Shown here: positions 54,036 through 62,969 of the stretch, in pieces
How the letters are laid out: every line of letters begins with the position of its first letter
Numbering within the stretch: the stretch's first letter is position 1
Assembly: GCF_034929435.1 (NCBI RefSeq)
Contig: NZ_JAYFUM010000011.1
Coordinates: 1 to 64,000, forward strand
Length of the DNA stretch: 64,000 bases
Reading direction: 5' to 3'
Source of the DNA: Arcicella rigui
GTDB taxonomy: Bacteria > Bacteroidota > Bacteroidia > Cytophagales > Spirosomataceae
Notes under the pieces: generated by a model
Told to the model about the DNA's origin: nothing
The model's database searches: none
The model's input: the letters and a program-made list of their open reading frames with translations, nothing else
Translations under genes and position numbers: made by a program

Positions 54036-54191
54036 AGTTTTTTAAACATTGTTTAACTGTTGAATTGAATGGCGATTTGTTTTTTATCAAGCTTTTTTGC
54101 TTCGCCGATTATTAGATGAAATTTAGAGGTTAAACGTTGCATTTACTTTCTAATTTTTATAGAAGGTTTTTGCAAAGGATAAAAACAGCAC

Positions 54192-56624
54192 TTACTCACG
54201 GTCTTTCGTTACCGAGCCACCTGCTTGTACTGAGCGAGTAATAGATGGTTCGCCTCGGTAATGAATCGTTCCCATAGAAGTAGTTTTTGCTTCTAATTTT
54301 TCATTTACATTAATTTCTGCTGAAGCCATATTATTTACTTCTACTTTGGCTTTATTTACTTCCAAATCAAAAGATTCTAATTTTGCTTCATTGGCTAATT
54401 TGGCGTTTAGTTCGTTGTATCTACCTTTTATTTTAAGGATTGAACCATTTTCAAGACCAAGCTCCAAGGTTTCTCCTTCAAAATATTTGATTTTACTTGT
54501 ACCAACACTTCCTTTGATAAAATAGCCTTTGAGCCTCGGCATCGTAATATGAATTTCATAAATGTCCGAAGCCGTTGCATTTCCTTTCGATTCAAAAACC
54601 AAAGTATTGTTTTTAATTTGGGCTTGAATGCTACTCAAAATATCAGAATTTGTCCCACTGATTTCTACTTTATACTCATCTCCTTGGCGAACTTGTACAT
54701 CGGTAACGCCACCCAATTTGATGTCGATATATTCAAAATCTTTTAATGGCAATGTTTGGATAGCTACGCCTTGCTGAAAATCGTCTGAATCATTATTATA
54801 CTCATCTTGATTGTCCTGAGAAGATAACTGTGGAAGACGATTTTGGCAGATTAATTCTCCATCTTTATTAAATTTCCACAACGAACCTTTGAATAAATCG
54901 CCATTGCTTTCATCAAAATAACCGCTATCAAAAGTATTTCTTACAAAACCTGCAAAACCACGAGTCATCGAGAATGATTTTTCAAAAGGTATATATACTT
55001 TCATTCGGATTCTCTGGTCACGGAATTTAGCATTGTCTTTGAATTCAAATCTATCATCAAATCTCAAAACAGAATCTTTCTGAACAATCGTGTAGTTTAC
55101 AGATTTAGCATTTTCTTCTGCATCATTTTTGTCGATTCCGTCGGCACTATAAGTTTTTTCGATTTTAATCACATTACCTTCATATCCGATAAGTTCAACC
55201 GATGGCTCCCAGTCTTGGTCTAAATAAGTAGCGTTTACATCAAAAATTGGCGTTTTAGTAGCAAAATCAAAAGTGACATTTTCTTCAACAGAAGCAGATT
55301 TTGCAAAGTTTTTAGCATATTTTAGCCCTGTGTACATGGTAAGCAATAAACCAATAAAGAATACACCCAAAGTACTTTGCCAAACGATAGATGAAAATAA
55401 ATTTCTACGGATAATCAATGAAATCCCTGCACAAGCAATGACAAAAGCTGGCACTATCGACGCTAAGAAAACGCCTAAGAATAATAAGGGAGAAGCATCA
55501 CGTGAGAGCAAACCAACGGGTAAATCAAAGAAATAAACATGGGCAACTTCTGCGGCTGTAAGTCCTATAAAAAGCACGAAGAAAAGAGCAATAATCAATA
55601 CTACGCCTGTAAAAGCCATCATTCCACCCACAAAAACACGAGCAATCGTTACTAAAAATACCGCAAATGGGCCTAAAGCTTTGAATACTTGTGATACTAT
55701 TCTGAAAGGCAATAACAAGATTTTGGTGAGCGGTTCTTCTAATTTTTCTTCATTGTGTAAAGTACGTTTGATGTTCGATTCAATATTTTCAAGCGTAATA
55801 GGTTCGCCCGACATTTGCATTTTATCGGTCAATGATTTTGCTTCTGGAGCAATCGCCCACAAAATCAAGTACAGAATAATACCTGAACCAAAAAGAAAAA
55901 TACTAAGTACAAACACAAAACGAAGCATTCCTAAGTCCCAACCTGTATAAGAAGCAACGCCGCTTACAACGCCACCCAATACTTTGCCGTCGGGATTTCT
56001 ATAAAATTTACGAATGCGGTCATCTTCTTCCAACAAAGCATTGGCAGGAAAAGCCACCCAGCAAGCAATGTATAATACAAGCGTAACTCCCGATAAAGTT
56101 CCTGCTGTAATTGGGCCAAGTACGAACAAGAAAAATAAGAAGGCAAAACGAATCCAAAGTGGGTCGAAGCCTAAATTATGGGCAAGTCCAGCACAAACGC
56201 CACCTAAAAGTTTTCTTTTTACGTCACGGTAAAGTTTGCGTTCTTTAGGTTCAAATTTGAAGTTTTCTTGCGTAGTATTAGCCTTTTCTTCCTGAGCTTT
56301 CTCTTCTTTCTTTTCTGAGGTTTTCTGCTCGTTTACAGCAAAATCTTCTTCCTCTTCGATAGCCGCAAAATCAGACACCGAACCCATTGAGGCAATTAAG
56401 CCATCTACATCTTCAAGGGTAATTACTTTTGAATCTTCGCTTTTGTGTTTTGTCCAAAACTTTTCGGCAATTCTTGCTTCAATATCAGCGACAATCTCTT
56501 TTGAGCCTTCATAAGCGGCAAAGTATTTCTGAATAGCTTTCAGATAGGCATTTAATCGCTCGAAGCCGTCTTCTTCGATATGAAAAACAATGCCTGCAAT
56601 ATTGATAGATATGGTCTTTTTCAT
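54192..56624 (-). CDS. PspC-domain protein with two PspC modules and C-terminal DUF2807 domain
   Basis: An 810-residue integral membrane protein. N-terminal about 130 residues are cytosolic and acidic (ISINIAGIVFHIEEDGFERL is conserved at the start). A first PspC domain is about 131-195 (KLLGGVCAGLAHNLGFDPLW) and a second about 205-262 (KVLGGVVSGVASYTGWDLGM). Four further membrane spans follow about 310-440, then an extracytoplasmic region with a DUF2807-like beta-helix in the last 250 residues. PspC-type proteins act in envelope stress signalling, but this fusion is typical of Bacteroidota and its function is unknown. It is 62 bases downstream of padR, so PadR probably controls it. Confidence 0.9.
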   Translation of the reverse strand: MKKTISINIAGIVFHIEEDGFERLNAYLKAIQKYFAAYEGSKEIVADIEARIAEKFWTKHKSEDSKVITLEDVDGLIASMGSVSDFAAIEEEEDFAVNEQKTSEKKEEKAQEEKANTTQENFKFEPKERKLYRDVKRKLLGGVCAGLAHNLGFDPLWIRFAFLFFLFVLGPITAGTLSGVTLVLYIACWVAFPANALLEEDDRIRKFYRNPDGKVLGGVVSGVASYTGWDLGMLRFVFVLSIFLFGSGIILYLILWAIAPEAKSLTDKMQMSGEPITLENIESNIKRTLHNEEKLEEPLTKILLLPFRIVSQVFKALGPFAVFLVTIARVFVGGMMAFTGVVLIIALFFVLFIGLTAAEVAHVYFFDLPVGLLSRDASPLLFLGVFLASIVPAFVIACAGISLIIRRNLFSSIVWQSTLGVFFIGLLLTMYTGLKYAKNFAKSASVEENVTFDFATKTPIFDVNATYLDQDWEPSVELIGYEGNVIKIEKTYSADGIDKNDAEENAKSVNYTIVQKDSVLRFDDRFEFKDNAKFRDQRIRMKVYIPFEKSFSMTRGFAGFVRNTFDSGYFDESNGDLFKGSLWKFNKDGELICQNRLPQLSSQDNQDEYNNDSDDFQQGVAIQTLPLKDFEYIDIKLGGVTDVQVRQGDEYKVEISGTNSDILSSIQAQIKNNTLVFESKGNATASDIYEIHITMPRLKGYFIKGSVGTSKIKYFEGETLELGLENGSILKIKGRYNELNAKLANEAKLESFDLEVNKAKVEVNNMASAEINVNEKLEAKTTSMGTIHYRGEPSITRSVQAGGSVTKDRE

Positions 56625-56686
56625 GTTTGAATGAATGTATGAGTGAATGACACAAATACTAAATAATGTTGTTAAAATCCTTTCGC

Positions 56687-57046
56687 TTACTCTTCAGTTT
56701 TGTTGTTGTGATGATGGAAAGAATCGTGGATAATCTGATTGACAGAAGTCTGTAATTCGCTCCAAGTTTCTCCGAATTGCAGTAAAAATGTTTTACCGGT
56801 TTCCGTAAGAATATAATACTTCCGTGGCGGGCCAGATACTGATTCTACCCATTTGTAATCCAACAGTCCTGAATTTTTCAAGCGAGTAAGTAAAGGATAG
56901 AGTGTACCTTCCACAACCATTATTTTAGCGGAAGTCAGCTCTTCAAGCATATCAGAAGCATAAACTTCGCCTCTTGAAATGATGTGCAGAATACAGAATT
57001 CTAATATCCCTTTCCGCATCTGCACTTTGGCATTTTCTAAATCCAT
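56687..57046 (-). CDS. PadR-family transcriptional regulator
   Basis: A 119-residue winged-helix repressor. The PadR pattern is complete: KGILEFCILHIISRGEVYASDML, then the wing helix EGTLYPLLTRLKNSGLLDYKWV, and GPPRKYYILTETGKTFL. The frame is open 28 codons upstream, but ATG 57046 (MDLENAKVQMRKG) is the conserved start. It leads the operon with the PspC and DUF2807 genes, so it probably represses that operon and responds to an unknown small molecule. Confidence 0.93.
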   Translation of the reverse strand: MDLENAKVQMRKGILEFCILHIISRGEVYASDMLEELTSAKIMVVEGTLYPLLTRLKNSGLLDYKWVESVSGPPRKYYILTETGKTFLLQFGETWSELQTSVNQIIHDSFHHHNNKTEE

Positions 57047-57685
57047 ATTTGTAATTCTTTTATAAAATCGTTTGTCATTCGTGAGCTTCGAACTAACAGC
57101 TAAAGGCTTGTGGCTGATTCTCTGTAACAAAGATATAAAAAGGTACTATGCGATGCAAGGTACTATAAGAATTTTTTTATTTTATTTGTATAAATGGAAA
57201 TTATAAAGGCTGATTGGAAAAAAACAGATTGAAGAAAATGAGAAATGGGCATAAAAAAAATTTAGCGAACCTCATCGAGATTCGCTAAAAAGTATCACTA
57301 ACACACCAAAATATGGTTCAGACTTCTAAAGAAGTTATCTTTAGCCATCCTCACCCATTTGTAATTATAAATATCACAGCTGCCGAAATTGACATCTGCT
57401 ACGTATTTGTCGAGCTAAAAAATTCATATAAAATCTTTTGTAAGTGATAGAAACAATATACAGGTTACAAACATAAAACAATATGTATTCATTTCAAGAT
57501 TTCCGATGCAAAAAAACTGTATTACAGAACTATTTTTATATTTTATTATCAATTGTTAAGTTATAATTAAAATATAAATAAAATAGTAATTATCGGGTAA
57601 TTGTTAAAACGGAGAAAGCTATCAAATTGTTATATTAGTTCAATATTTCTACAAAAATCATGCCTTTATTGATGAGTCTTTTTAC
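57047..57685. other. 639-base AT-rich intergenic region
   Basis: No credible gene. A short hairpin TTTAGCGAA (57261-57269) with TTCGCTAAA (57281-57289) and an A-tract before it looks like a terminator in the minus direction. The section 57300-57430 is less AT-rich than its surroundings and could hold a small RNA, but no known family was recognised. The rest is A/T-rich, with the PadR operon promoter at its lower end. Confidence 0.4.
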
Positions 57686-58231
57686 TTACTCCAGACACTT
57701 TTCCTTAACACTGATTTTATTGTCTTGGTTCAAAAAACAACTACCATATACGTCGGTGTACCAGATTTGATAGTGAAAGGTAGTATCGTCAACCACTTGG
57801 TACTTCAAATAATTGGCAAGTGTCTCTTCATATTTTAAAGAATACAAGGTCAACTCCTCTCCTTCTTTCAGCACACTACCAGTTTCCAAGCTTTCAAAAT
57901 AAAATGGAAAATGATTATGCGTACTTCCATTCTTTTTTTGCCATTCTTTCGTGAAAAGTTGTTGAAAGCTATCATATTCTTTGTGTTGAAAACTAATTTT
58001 TATCTTTTTAATAAAAGCAGGGCCAACGCCCTTATTTTCAGCTTTAAAGTAAAAATAATTTTTATCTAAGAGTCCATTATTCAACCATAAGTATGGATAT
58101 ACGGAAGCTTTTTGCTGTTCTCTCGAAATTTTTAATTGCTCTAAATAAATAAAAATTGAAATAACACTCGTAAGAATAGCCACAGTACCCACCAGCAGTT
58201 CAATATTAAGTTTGTGATTAAAAATTTTCAT
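57686..58231 (-). CDS. Hypothetical single-span membrane protein
   Basis: A 181-residue protein with one N-terminal membrane span (about 12-30, VAILTSVISIFIYLEQLKI) and a C-terminal domain rich in aromatic beta-strands (NYFYFKAENKGVGPAFIKKI, TTFHYQIWYTDVYGSCF). The motif ENKGVGPAF resembles the beta-strand motif of several unrelated membrane-anchored hypotheticals and does not identify a function. Divergent from the receptor gene that starts at 58376. It ends near 57686 with no clear terminator. Confidence 0.7.
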   Translation of the reverse strand: MKIFNHKLNIELLVGTVAILTSVISIFIYLEQLKISREQQKASVYPYLWLNNGLLDKNYFYFKAENKGVGPAFIKKIKISFQHKEYDSFQQLFTKEWQKKNGSTHNHFPFYFESLETGSVLKEGEELTLYSLKYEETLANYLKYQVVDDTTFHYQIWYTDVYGSCFLNQDNKISVKEKCLE

Positions 58232-58280
58232 AAAAAGGTTTTAGCTTGTATTTCGTTTAAAAATTCCCTCCTAAAAATAC

Positions 58281-58310
58281 AGAGTTCATCTGTGATAATC
58301 ACCAATTCGT
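58281..58310 (+). promoter_or_regulatory. Candidate LytTR-type direct repeat upstream of the receptor gene
   Basis: AGAGTTCAT (58281-58289) and CCAATTCGT (58302-58310) are spaced exactly 21 bases apart, as in sites of AlgR/AgrA-type LytTR regulators (consensus [TA][AC][CA]GTTN[AG][TG]). Each differs from consensus at one or two positions. A similar pair with the same 21-base spacing lies before the gene at 60732. Confidence 0.4.
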
Positions 58311-58375
58311 CGGAAAACAATTCAAGAAAAGTACTTTTTGAACTTGTTTTGAAGCATCAAATAAACAACACGACG

Positions 58376-60580
58376 ATGAAAACCTTTACTTATCTGTTAA
58401 TCCTCTATTTCTTATTTATTGCTACTCAAGTATTTTCTCAAACACTCGTAACAGGCAAAGTACTTGACGAAAAAGGCAAAGCTTTGCCCGGAGCAAATAT
58501 TTCTTTGAAAGGCTCTTACGACGGAGCTACTGCCGACGCTGAGGGCAATTTCAGATTCAATACTTCTGAAAAAGGCGAGCAAATACTTGTCTGTACTTTT
58601 GTTGGTTTTGAAACAAGCAACAAAACCCTTGTACTGAATCAGGCAAGTATGGAAGTAATCTTCAAACTGGTTGAAATGGCGAACGAACTCAATACCGTAA
58701 CCGTAACGGCTGGTACTTTTGAGGCCTCGGACGAGAAGAAAACGACCTTAATCAAACCTTTGGACATTGTGACTACCGCAGGCGGCGGAGCAGACATTAC
58801 CCAAACAATGGCTTTGCTAACGCCTGGGTCGCAACGTAATGGAGAATCTACGGGAATGTTTGTCAGAGGTGGTTCGGCTCAGGAATCAAAAATCTTAATT
58901 GACGGACTTACGGTTCAGAACGCTTATAACACCGCTTCGCCTGATGTGGCTTCTCGCTCTCGCTTTGCTCCTTTTCAATTCAAAGGTTCTGCATTTTCAA
59001 CGGGTGGTTACTCGGCACAATACGGTCAGGCTTTATCGGCAGTTTTGTTGATGAACACCACCGATTTGCCTACCGAAACCAGCTACACGATAAACGCCAA
59101 CTTGGCACAAATATCGACAGCTTATACACATTTGGCGGAAAATCATTCTTTGAGTGGAACGCTTGCTTATAATAACCTTACGCCTTTGTTCAAAGTGTAT
59201 CCGCAAAATATAGATTGGATAAAAATTCCAGAACAAATCAATGCTTCGGCTTCGTATCGCCTAAAACCTTCGGCTGATGCTAATTTCAAAATTGATGCGG
59301 TTTATGCGAAAAGTGAATCGGGCATGATGTTTACGAATACAGAACAAAACCTTAGTTTGTCAAAATTTGGTATCAAAAACAATAATCTTTTACTGACAAG
59401 TACTTATCAGAAAGCCTTAGACAAAAATGCGGAATGGGTTCTCAAATCTGGGGCTTCCTATTCTTATAACCAAGATTTGTTGCGTGTAAATACTGATGCT
59501 TTTGAAAAAACAGAACAGCGTTCACAGTTCAGAGCGGTTTTAGTGAAATCTTTTGACAATAATTCAAATATACTTTTCGGTACAGAAGGACATATCGCTC
59601 AGTATGGTTTAACACTTGAACAAAGTAGCAGTGATAAAAAAACGTATCAATTAACAGATAATTTCAAAGCTCTTTTCTCTGAATCTGAATTTTATGTTAC
59701 TCGCAAATTGGCAGGAAGAATCGGAATCAGAGCCGAACACTCTTCTTTGGCTTCGAGTTTCAACCTCGCTCCAAGGTTTTCTTTAGCTTACAAAACAGGA
59801 CTTTACTCTCAGGTTTCGGTGGCTGGTGGTAGTTTTTACCAAACACCCGACTATCAATATTTTTATTACAACAAAACATTGGGCTTCGAAAAGGCAAATC
59901 ATGCGGTGCTGAATTATCAATTAATAAAAGATAACCGTACTTTCAGAGTAGAGGCTTATTACAAAAAATATGAAAATTTAGTGCGTGAATATGCCGAACA
60001 AGAAAACTATTTTGATGCCAATCCGCAACGCTTCCCGAACGGCAGAACCGACAACAGCGGAAAAGGTTTTGCACAAGGTATTGATGTATTTTTTAGAGAT
60101 AATAAATCTTTCAAAAACGGACAATTGTGGGTGAATTACAGCTATTGCGATGCAAAACGTTTGTCGGGCAATTACTTGACGGAAACACAACCCACTTTTG
60201 TTTCAAATCATAATTTGAATGTGATTTACAAACAGTATATCGCAAAGCCAATGATGACGGTTTCGGGTACTTATTCTTTCACGAGTGGTCGCCCCTACTA
60301 CAATCCAAACAATCCAGTTTTCTTAGCCGACCGCACGCCAAATGTACATAATACCAGTATTTGGCTCAATTACCTGACCAATATTAAAGGCAATTTTATG
60401 GTGGTTTACTTCTCGATTGATAATGTTTTAGGAACGCACAATGTCTATAATTATCGCTACTCTGCCGATGGCAAAACTCGCACAGAAGTAAGACCAGTGG
60501 CTTACAGAACCTTTATGATTGGTACTTTTATCACAATTTCAAAGAAACAAGTATTGCCAGAAGATATGCGTAAAAACTAA
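58376..60580 (+). CDS. TonB-dependent receptor with CarboxypepD_reg domain
   Basis: A 734-residue outer-membrane receptor. Signal peptide about 1-22 (ends QVFSQ). CarboxypepD_reg domain about 23-105 (VTGKVLDEKGKALPGANISL). Plug about 110-215 with FVRGGSAQESKILIDGLTV and GGYSAQYGQALSAVLL. A compact barrel follows. Smaller than SusC and without SusD. The frame is open 54 codons upstream, but ATG 58376 starts the signal peptide. A secreted protein (60732) and a LytS-type kinase (61420) follow on the same strand, a cassette in which the kinase usually regulates the receptor. Ligand unknown. Confidence 0.9.
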   Translation: MKTFTYLLILYFLFIATQVFSQTLVTGKVLDEKGKALPGANISLKGSYDGATADAEGNFRFNTSEKGEQILVCTFVGFETSNKTLVLNQASMEVIFKLVEMANELNTVTVTAGTFEASDEKKTTLIKPLDIVTTAGGGADITQTMALLTPGSQRNGESTGMFVRGGSAQESKILIDGLTVQNAYNTASPDVASRSRFAPFQFKGSAFSTGGYSAQYGQALSAVLLMNTTDLPTETSYTINANLAQISTAYTHLAENHSLSGTLAYNNLTPLFKVYPQNIDWIKIPEQINASASYRLKPSADANFKIDAVYAKSESGMMFTNTEQNLSLSKFGIKNNNLLLTSTYQKALDKNAEWVLKSGASYSYNQDLLRVNTDAFEKTEQRSQFRAVLVKSFDNNSNILFGTEGHIAQYGLTLEQSSSDKKTYQLTDNFKALFSESEFYVTRKLAGRIGIRAEHSSLASSFNLAPRFSLAYKTGLYSQVSVAGGSFYQTPDYQYFYYNKTLGFEKANHAVLNYQLIKDNRTFRVEAYYKKYENLVREYAEQENYFDANPQRFPNGRTDNSGKGFAQGIDVFFRDNKSFKNGQLWVNYSYCDAKRLSGNYLTETQPTFVSNHNLNVIYKQYIAKPMMTVSGTYSFTSGRPYYNPNNPVFLADRTPNVHNTSIWLNYLTNIKGNFMVVYFSIDNVLGTHNVYNYRYSADGKTRTEVRPVAYRTFMIGTFITISKKQVLPEDMRKN

Positions 60581-60613
60581 CAAAAAGCAATTGTTTTTCA
60601 CGCTAAAAAATCA

Positions 60614-60643
60614 ACAATTCACTCCCAGAAATACTCAGTTCGT
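60614..60643 (+). promoter_or_regulatory. Candidate LytTR-type direct repeat upstream of the secreted protein gene
   Basis: TCAGTTCGT (60635-60643) matches the LytTR consensus at all nine positions. A partner ACAATTCAC (60614-60622) lies exactly 21 bases upstream with two mismatches. The distance to the start codon at 60732 (about 90-118 bases) matches that of the pair upstream of 58376. Confidence 0.45.
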
Positions 60644-60731
60644 CAGATTTAGATTCATCCGAAATGAAGCTTCAACTAATTTTAAAACATCAAAACAGCA
60701 ATCATTTAACAATTAAATAAACGACAAAAAC

Positions 60732-61376
60732 ATGAAAAATCTATTCTTAATTTTCGCAGTAGTTTTAACAATTTTTACTTCAAAAGCTACTGATAACGAA
60801 CGCTTTAACAAAGCAATGATTGAAACTTTAGTACAATTTGGGCAAGCCAAAGACATTACAACTTACCAAGAAGTAGCCAATAAATTTGAAAGAATTGCCA
60901 GTTCGGAATCGGCTGAATGGTTACCTAATTATTATGCTGGTCTTACTTATACTGTGATAGCGATTCAGCAAAAAAGCGGTAGCGAAATCGACAAGTACTT
61001 AGATAAAGCTGATTCATTTATCGAAAAATTAGCACAACAAAAAGTAAGTAATCTGGACGAAGTAGAAGTATTAAAAGCCCAAATTGCGATGATGAGAATT
61101 TCGGTTGACGGACAAGCTCGCTACATGAAATTTGGTTCAGCATTCGAGGCGGCGATTGCCAAAGCAAAGAGTATTAACCCAGAAAACCCAAGAGCTTACG
61201 CCTTGAAAGCACAAATGATTTTTTATACACCTGAGCAATTTGGAGGCGGAGCAAAAAATGCTTGTCCTGAAATTCAGAAAGCTTTGGAAAAATTCGCTAA
61301 CTTCAAAGCAACAAGCCCAATTTATCCGAATTGGGGACAAGAGCAAATCAAAGAAATGGCAAAAGCCTGTAACTAA
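60732..61376 (+). CDS. Secreted helical (TPR-like) protein
   Basis: A 214-residue exported protein. Signal peptide about 1-19 (ends TSKA). The mature part is all-helical with TPR-like pairs (EWLPNYYAGLTYTVIAIQQ, NPRAYALKAQMIFYTPEQFG) and an invariant-looking GAKNACPEIQKALEKF near the end. It is not a recognised enzyme. It is linked in Bacteroidota to receptor/LytS cassettes, as here. It ends seven bases before a terminator-like hairpin that abuts the histidine kinase start. Confidence 0.8.
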   Translation: MKNLFLIFAVVLTIFTSKATDNERFNKAMIETLVQFGQAKDITTYQEVANKFERIASSESAEWLPNYYAGLTYTVIAIQQKSGSEIDKYLDKADSFIEKLAQQKVSNLDEVEVLKAQIAMMRISVDGQARYMKFGSAFEAAIAKAKSINPENPRAYALKAQMIFYTPEQFGGGAKNACPEIQKALEKFANFKATSPIYPNWGQEQIKEMAKACN

Positions 61377-61386
61377 AATATATCAA

Positions 61387-61419
61387 GCATGACGGCGTGA
61401 GGGTCGTCATGCCTTTTTT
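61387..61419 (+). terminator. Terminator-like hairpin abutting the histidine kinase start
   Basis: GCATGACG (61387-61394) pairs with CGTCATGC (61405-61412), then a T-run at 61414-61419, and the kinase ATG begins at 61420. The stem belongs to the GCATGAC/GTCATGC palindrome family of 14511 and 24365. It could both end the secreted-protein transcript and hinder translation of the kinase. Confidence 0.75.
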
Positions 61420-62490
61420 ATGGGAAAAGAATTAAAATCAAGTTTTTGGGGAAGATTCTGGTTGCTGAGTTTCTTTACCGTAATGGCATTTAATGGTCAT
61501 ATTTACTTTATCATTGGTATTCTCAGAGGGAAAAATCAATACAAAGATTTCTTCATCAATATCGTTTACAGCAATATTTACGATGCTACTATGATGATTA
61601 GTTTGTGCTGGTTTTTTATCCGATTTTTTCCTTCCAGTAAATTTCCAATACTCCGCCACAGCCTTTTGTCTTTGTGTACCATCGCTTCGGCAATGTTGAA
61701 ATTTTTCAGTTTTTCAATTTTATATAGCTTTTTTCAAGAAAGCGAACCCGTAAGAGTAGCCAATTATGCCAGAGATAATTATGATATTTTATTTGTACTT
61801 GGGCCGCTATTGGGTGTAAATATTATTTATTATTGGTTTACCCACGAACGCACAAGACTTATCAAAATGACTGAACAGGAATATCAATTACTACAACTCA
61901 ACGACCTAAAAATTCGGGCAGAATTGGAGGCATTGGAGGCAAAAATCAATCCGCACTTTTTGTATAATTCCTTAAATTCTATTGCTTCACTGGTGCATGA
62001 CGACCCCGACAAAGCCGAACACATGGTGCTGAATCTTTCTAAATTCTACCGATATTCCACAGGCAGAAGTCAAGAACATTATGATACTTTAGAGAACGAA
62101 TTAGAAATTGTAAAGACCTATTTGGAGATTGAAAAAATCCGTTTCGATGAACGTTTGGTTTACTCTGTGGAGTTTGAAGATGAGGCGTTTAGAAAATATA
62201 AAATCCCAAGATTTTTGTTACAACCAATTATCGAAAACGCCATCAAACATGGCATTTCTAAAATTGCAGGGATTGGTGTACTAAAAATCAGGATTGATAA
62301 AGTAGAAGAAAACTTAAAAATCAAGATTTTTGATAATGGTGTGCCTTTTCCAGACAATATTTTTTCGGGCTATGGTTTGAAGTCAATCCAAGATAAACTT
62401 CGCTTACTTTCTGGTGAAACGGCTTCGATGGAACTGAGTAATTCGCCTGAAAAAGTGGTGATTATTACTTTGCCAGTTAGCTCGGTTTAG
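61420..62490 (+). CDS. LytS-type sensor histidine kinase (His_kinase family)
   Basis: A 356-residue sensor kinase. Four predicted membrane spans lie in about 10-140 (the N-terminal input domain has no recognisable ligand site). A cytosolic kinase follows with the His_kinase phosphoacceptor H179 in INPHFLYNSLNS, the ATPase N-box PIIENAIKHGI (about 267), DNGVPFP and GYGLKSIQDKL. Such kinases phosphorylate a LytTR response regulator normally encoded directly downstream; none is present before the repeat array at 62577. No ribosome-binding site is visible because the start follows a hairpin T-run, which is tolerated in this phylum. Probably regulates the receptor cassette. Confidence 0.92.
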   Translation: MGKELKSSFWGRFWLLSFFTVMAFNGHIYFIIGILRGKNQYKDFFINIVYSNIYDATMMISLCWFFIRFFPSSKFPILRHSLLSLCTIASAMLKFFSFSILYSFFQESEPVRVANYARDNYDILFVLGPLLGVNIIYYWFTHERTRLIKMTEQEYQLLQLNDLKIRAELEALEAKINPHFLYNSLNSIASLVHDDPDKAEHMVLNLSKFYRYSTGRSQEHYDTLENELEIVKTYLEIEKIRFDERLVYSVEFEDEAFRKYKIPRFLLQPIIENAIKHGISKIAGIGVLKIRIDKVEENLKIKIFDNGVPFPDNIFSGYGLKSIQDKLRLLSGETASMELSNSPEKVVIITLPVSSV

Positions 62491-62495
62491 CTGTG

Positions 62496-62574
62496 AGCTG
62501 TGAGTTATGAGCTGTGAGCCTTGAGCGAACCTTAATTAAAAAAGCTCAAAGCTCGTAGCTCATAGCTCAAGGCT
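62496..62574 (+). repeat. AGCTnTGAG word hairpin after the histidine kinase
   Basis: Arms 62496-62526 and 62544-62574 pair over about 25 of 31 positions. They are composed of AGCTATGAG/CTTGAGC words. No U-tract follows. Same vocabulary as 22033-22070. Probable 3' end structure. Confidence 0.6.
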
Positions 62575-62576
62575 TA

Positions 62577-62785
62577 ATACACATTTTCTGACTTGTAATA
62601 CACAAAATCTGAGTTAAGAGTCAGAGAAATAGAGTTAAAGCTCGCTAAAACTGTATTGAAGCTCAGAAAATCCGAGTACCTACTCACTTGAACTGAGTCA
62701 GTACTCCATAAATCTGAGTCAAAGCTCAGGCAAATTGAGTTGATAGTCGGAAATATTGTATTAGAACCCAGTTTATGTGGGCTTG
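62577..62785. repeat. Degenerate 21-bp repeat array upstream of propeller gene 2
   Basis: About ten units of the type AATCTGAGTnnnAGCTCAG / ACTGTATTGAAGCTCAGAAAATC, the same vocabulary as 24114-24370. A 92-codon minus-strand frame crosses it and reads as seven-residue-periodic serine/leucine/asparagine sequence, but the corresponding frame is not open in the other array. Precedes the propeller gene at 62970, as in the first locus. Confidence 0.7.
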
Positions 62786-62820
62786 CTCCAAGCTTTGAGT
62801 ACATAACCATAAAATGCTCT

Positions 62821-62843
62821 GCATTTTTGCAATGTAACATTGC
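62821..62843 (+). promoter_or_regulatory. 23-bp conserved block with palindrome, propeller locus 2
   Basis: Exact inverse complement of 23947-23969 on the plus strand; identical 23-mer relative to the gene direction. Contains the palindrome GCAATGTAACATTGC (62829-62843). Begins 149 bases upstream of the propeller start. Confidence 0.7.
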
Positions 62844-62865
62844 AGTACGCAAGACGTAGTTTAGA

Positions 62866-62888
62866 ACACTACGCCAAGCGAGGGATTA
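62866..62888 (-). repeat. Shared element CCCTCGCTTGG, copy 2
   Basis: On the minus strand reads CCCTCGCTTGGCGTAGTGT, matching 14563-14580 except for two substitutions. Lies between the 23-bp block and the propeller start. Confidence 0.4.
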
Positions 62889-62969
62889 TTGTATTTCAAA
62901 GATGAAATAGTAAATAAAACAAGTAGCTCATTGTATTCTTTTATCAAAATTCAATCAGATTTGTAAGCG

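Noticed and set aside
62574..62852. 92-codon minus-strand frame over the 21-bp repeats with seven-residue periodicity
   Set aside because: The periodicity follows from the repeat length. The corresponding strand of the other array (24114-24281) is interrupted by stops in every frame, so coding is not conserved.
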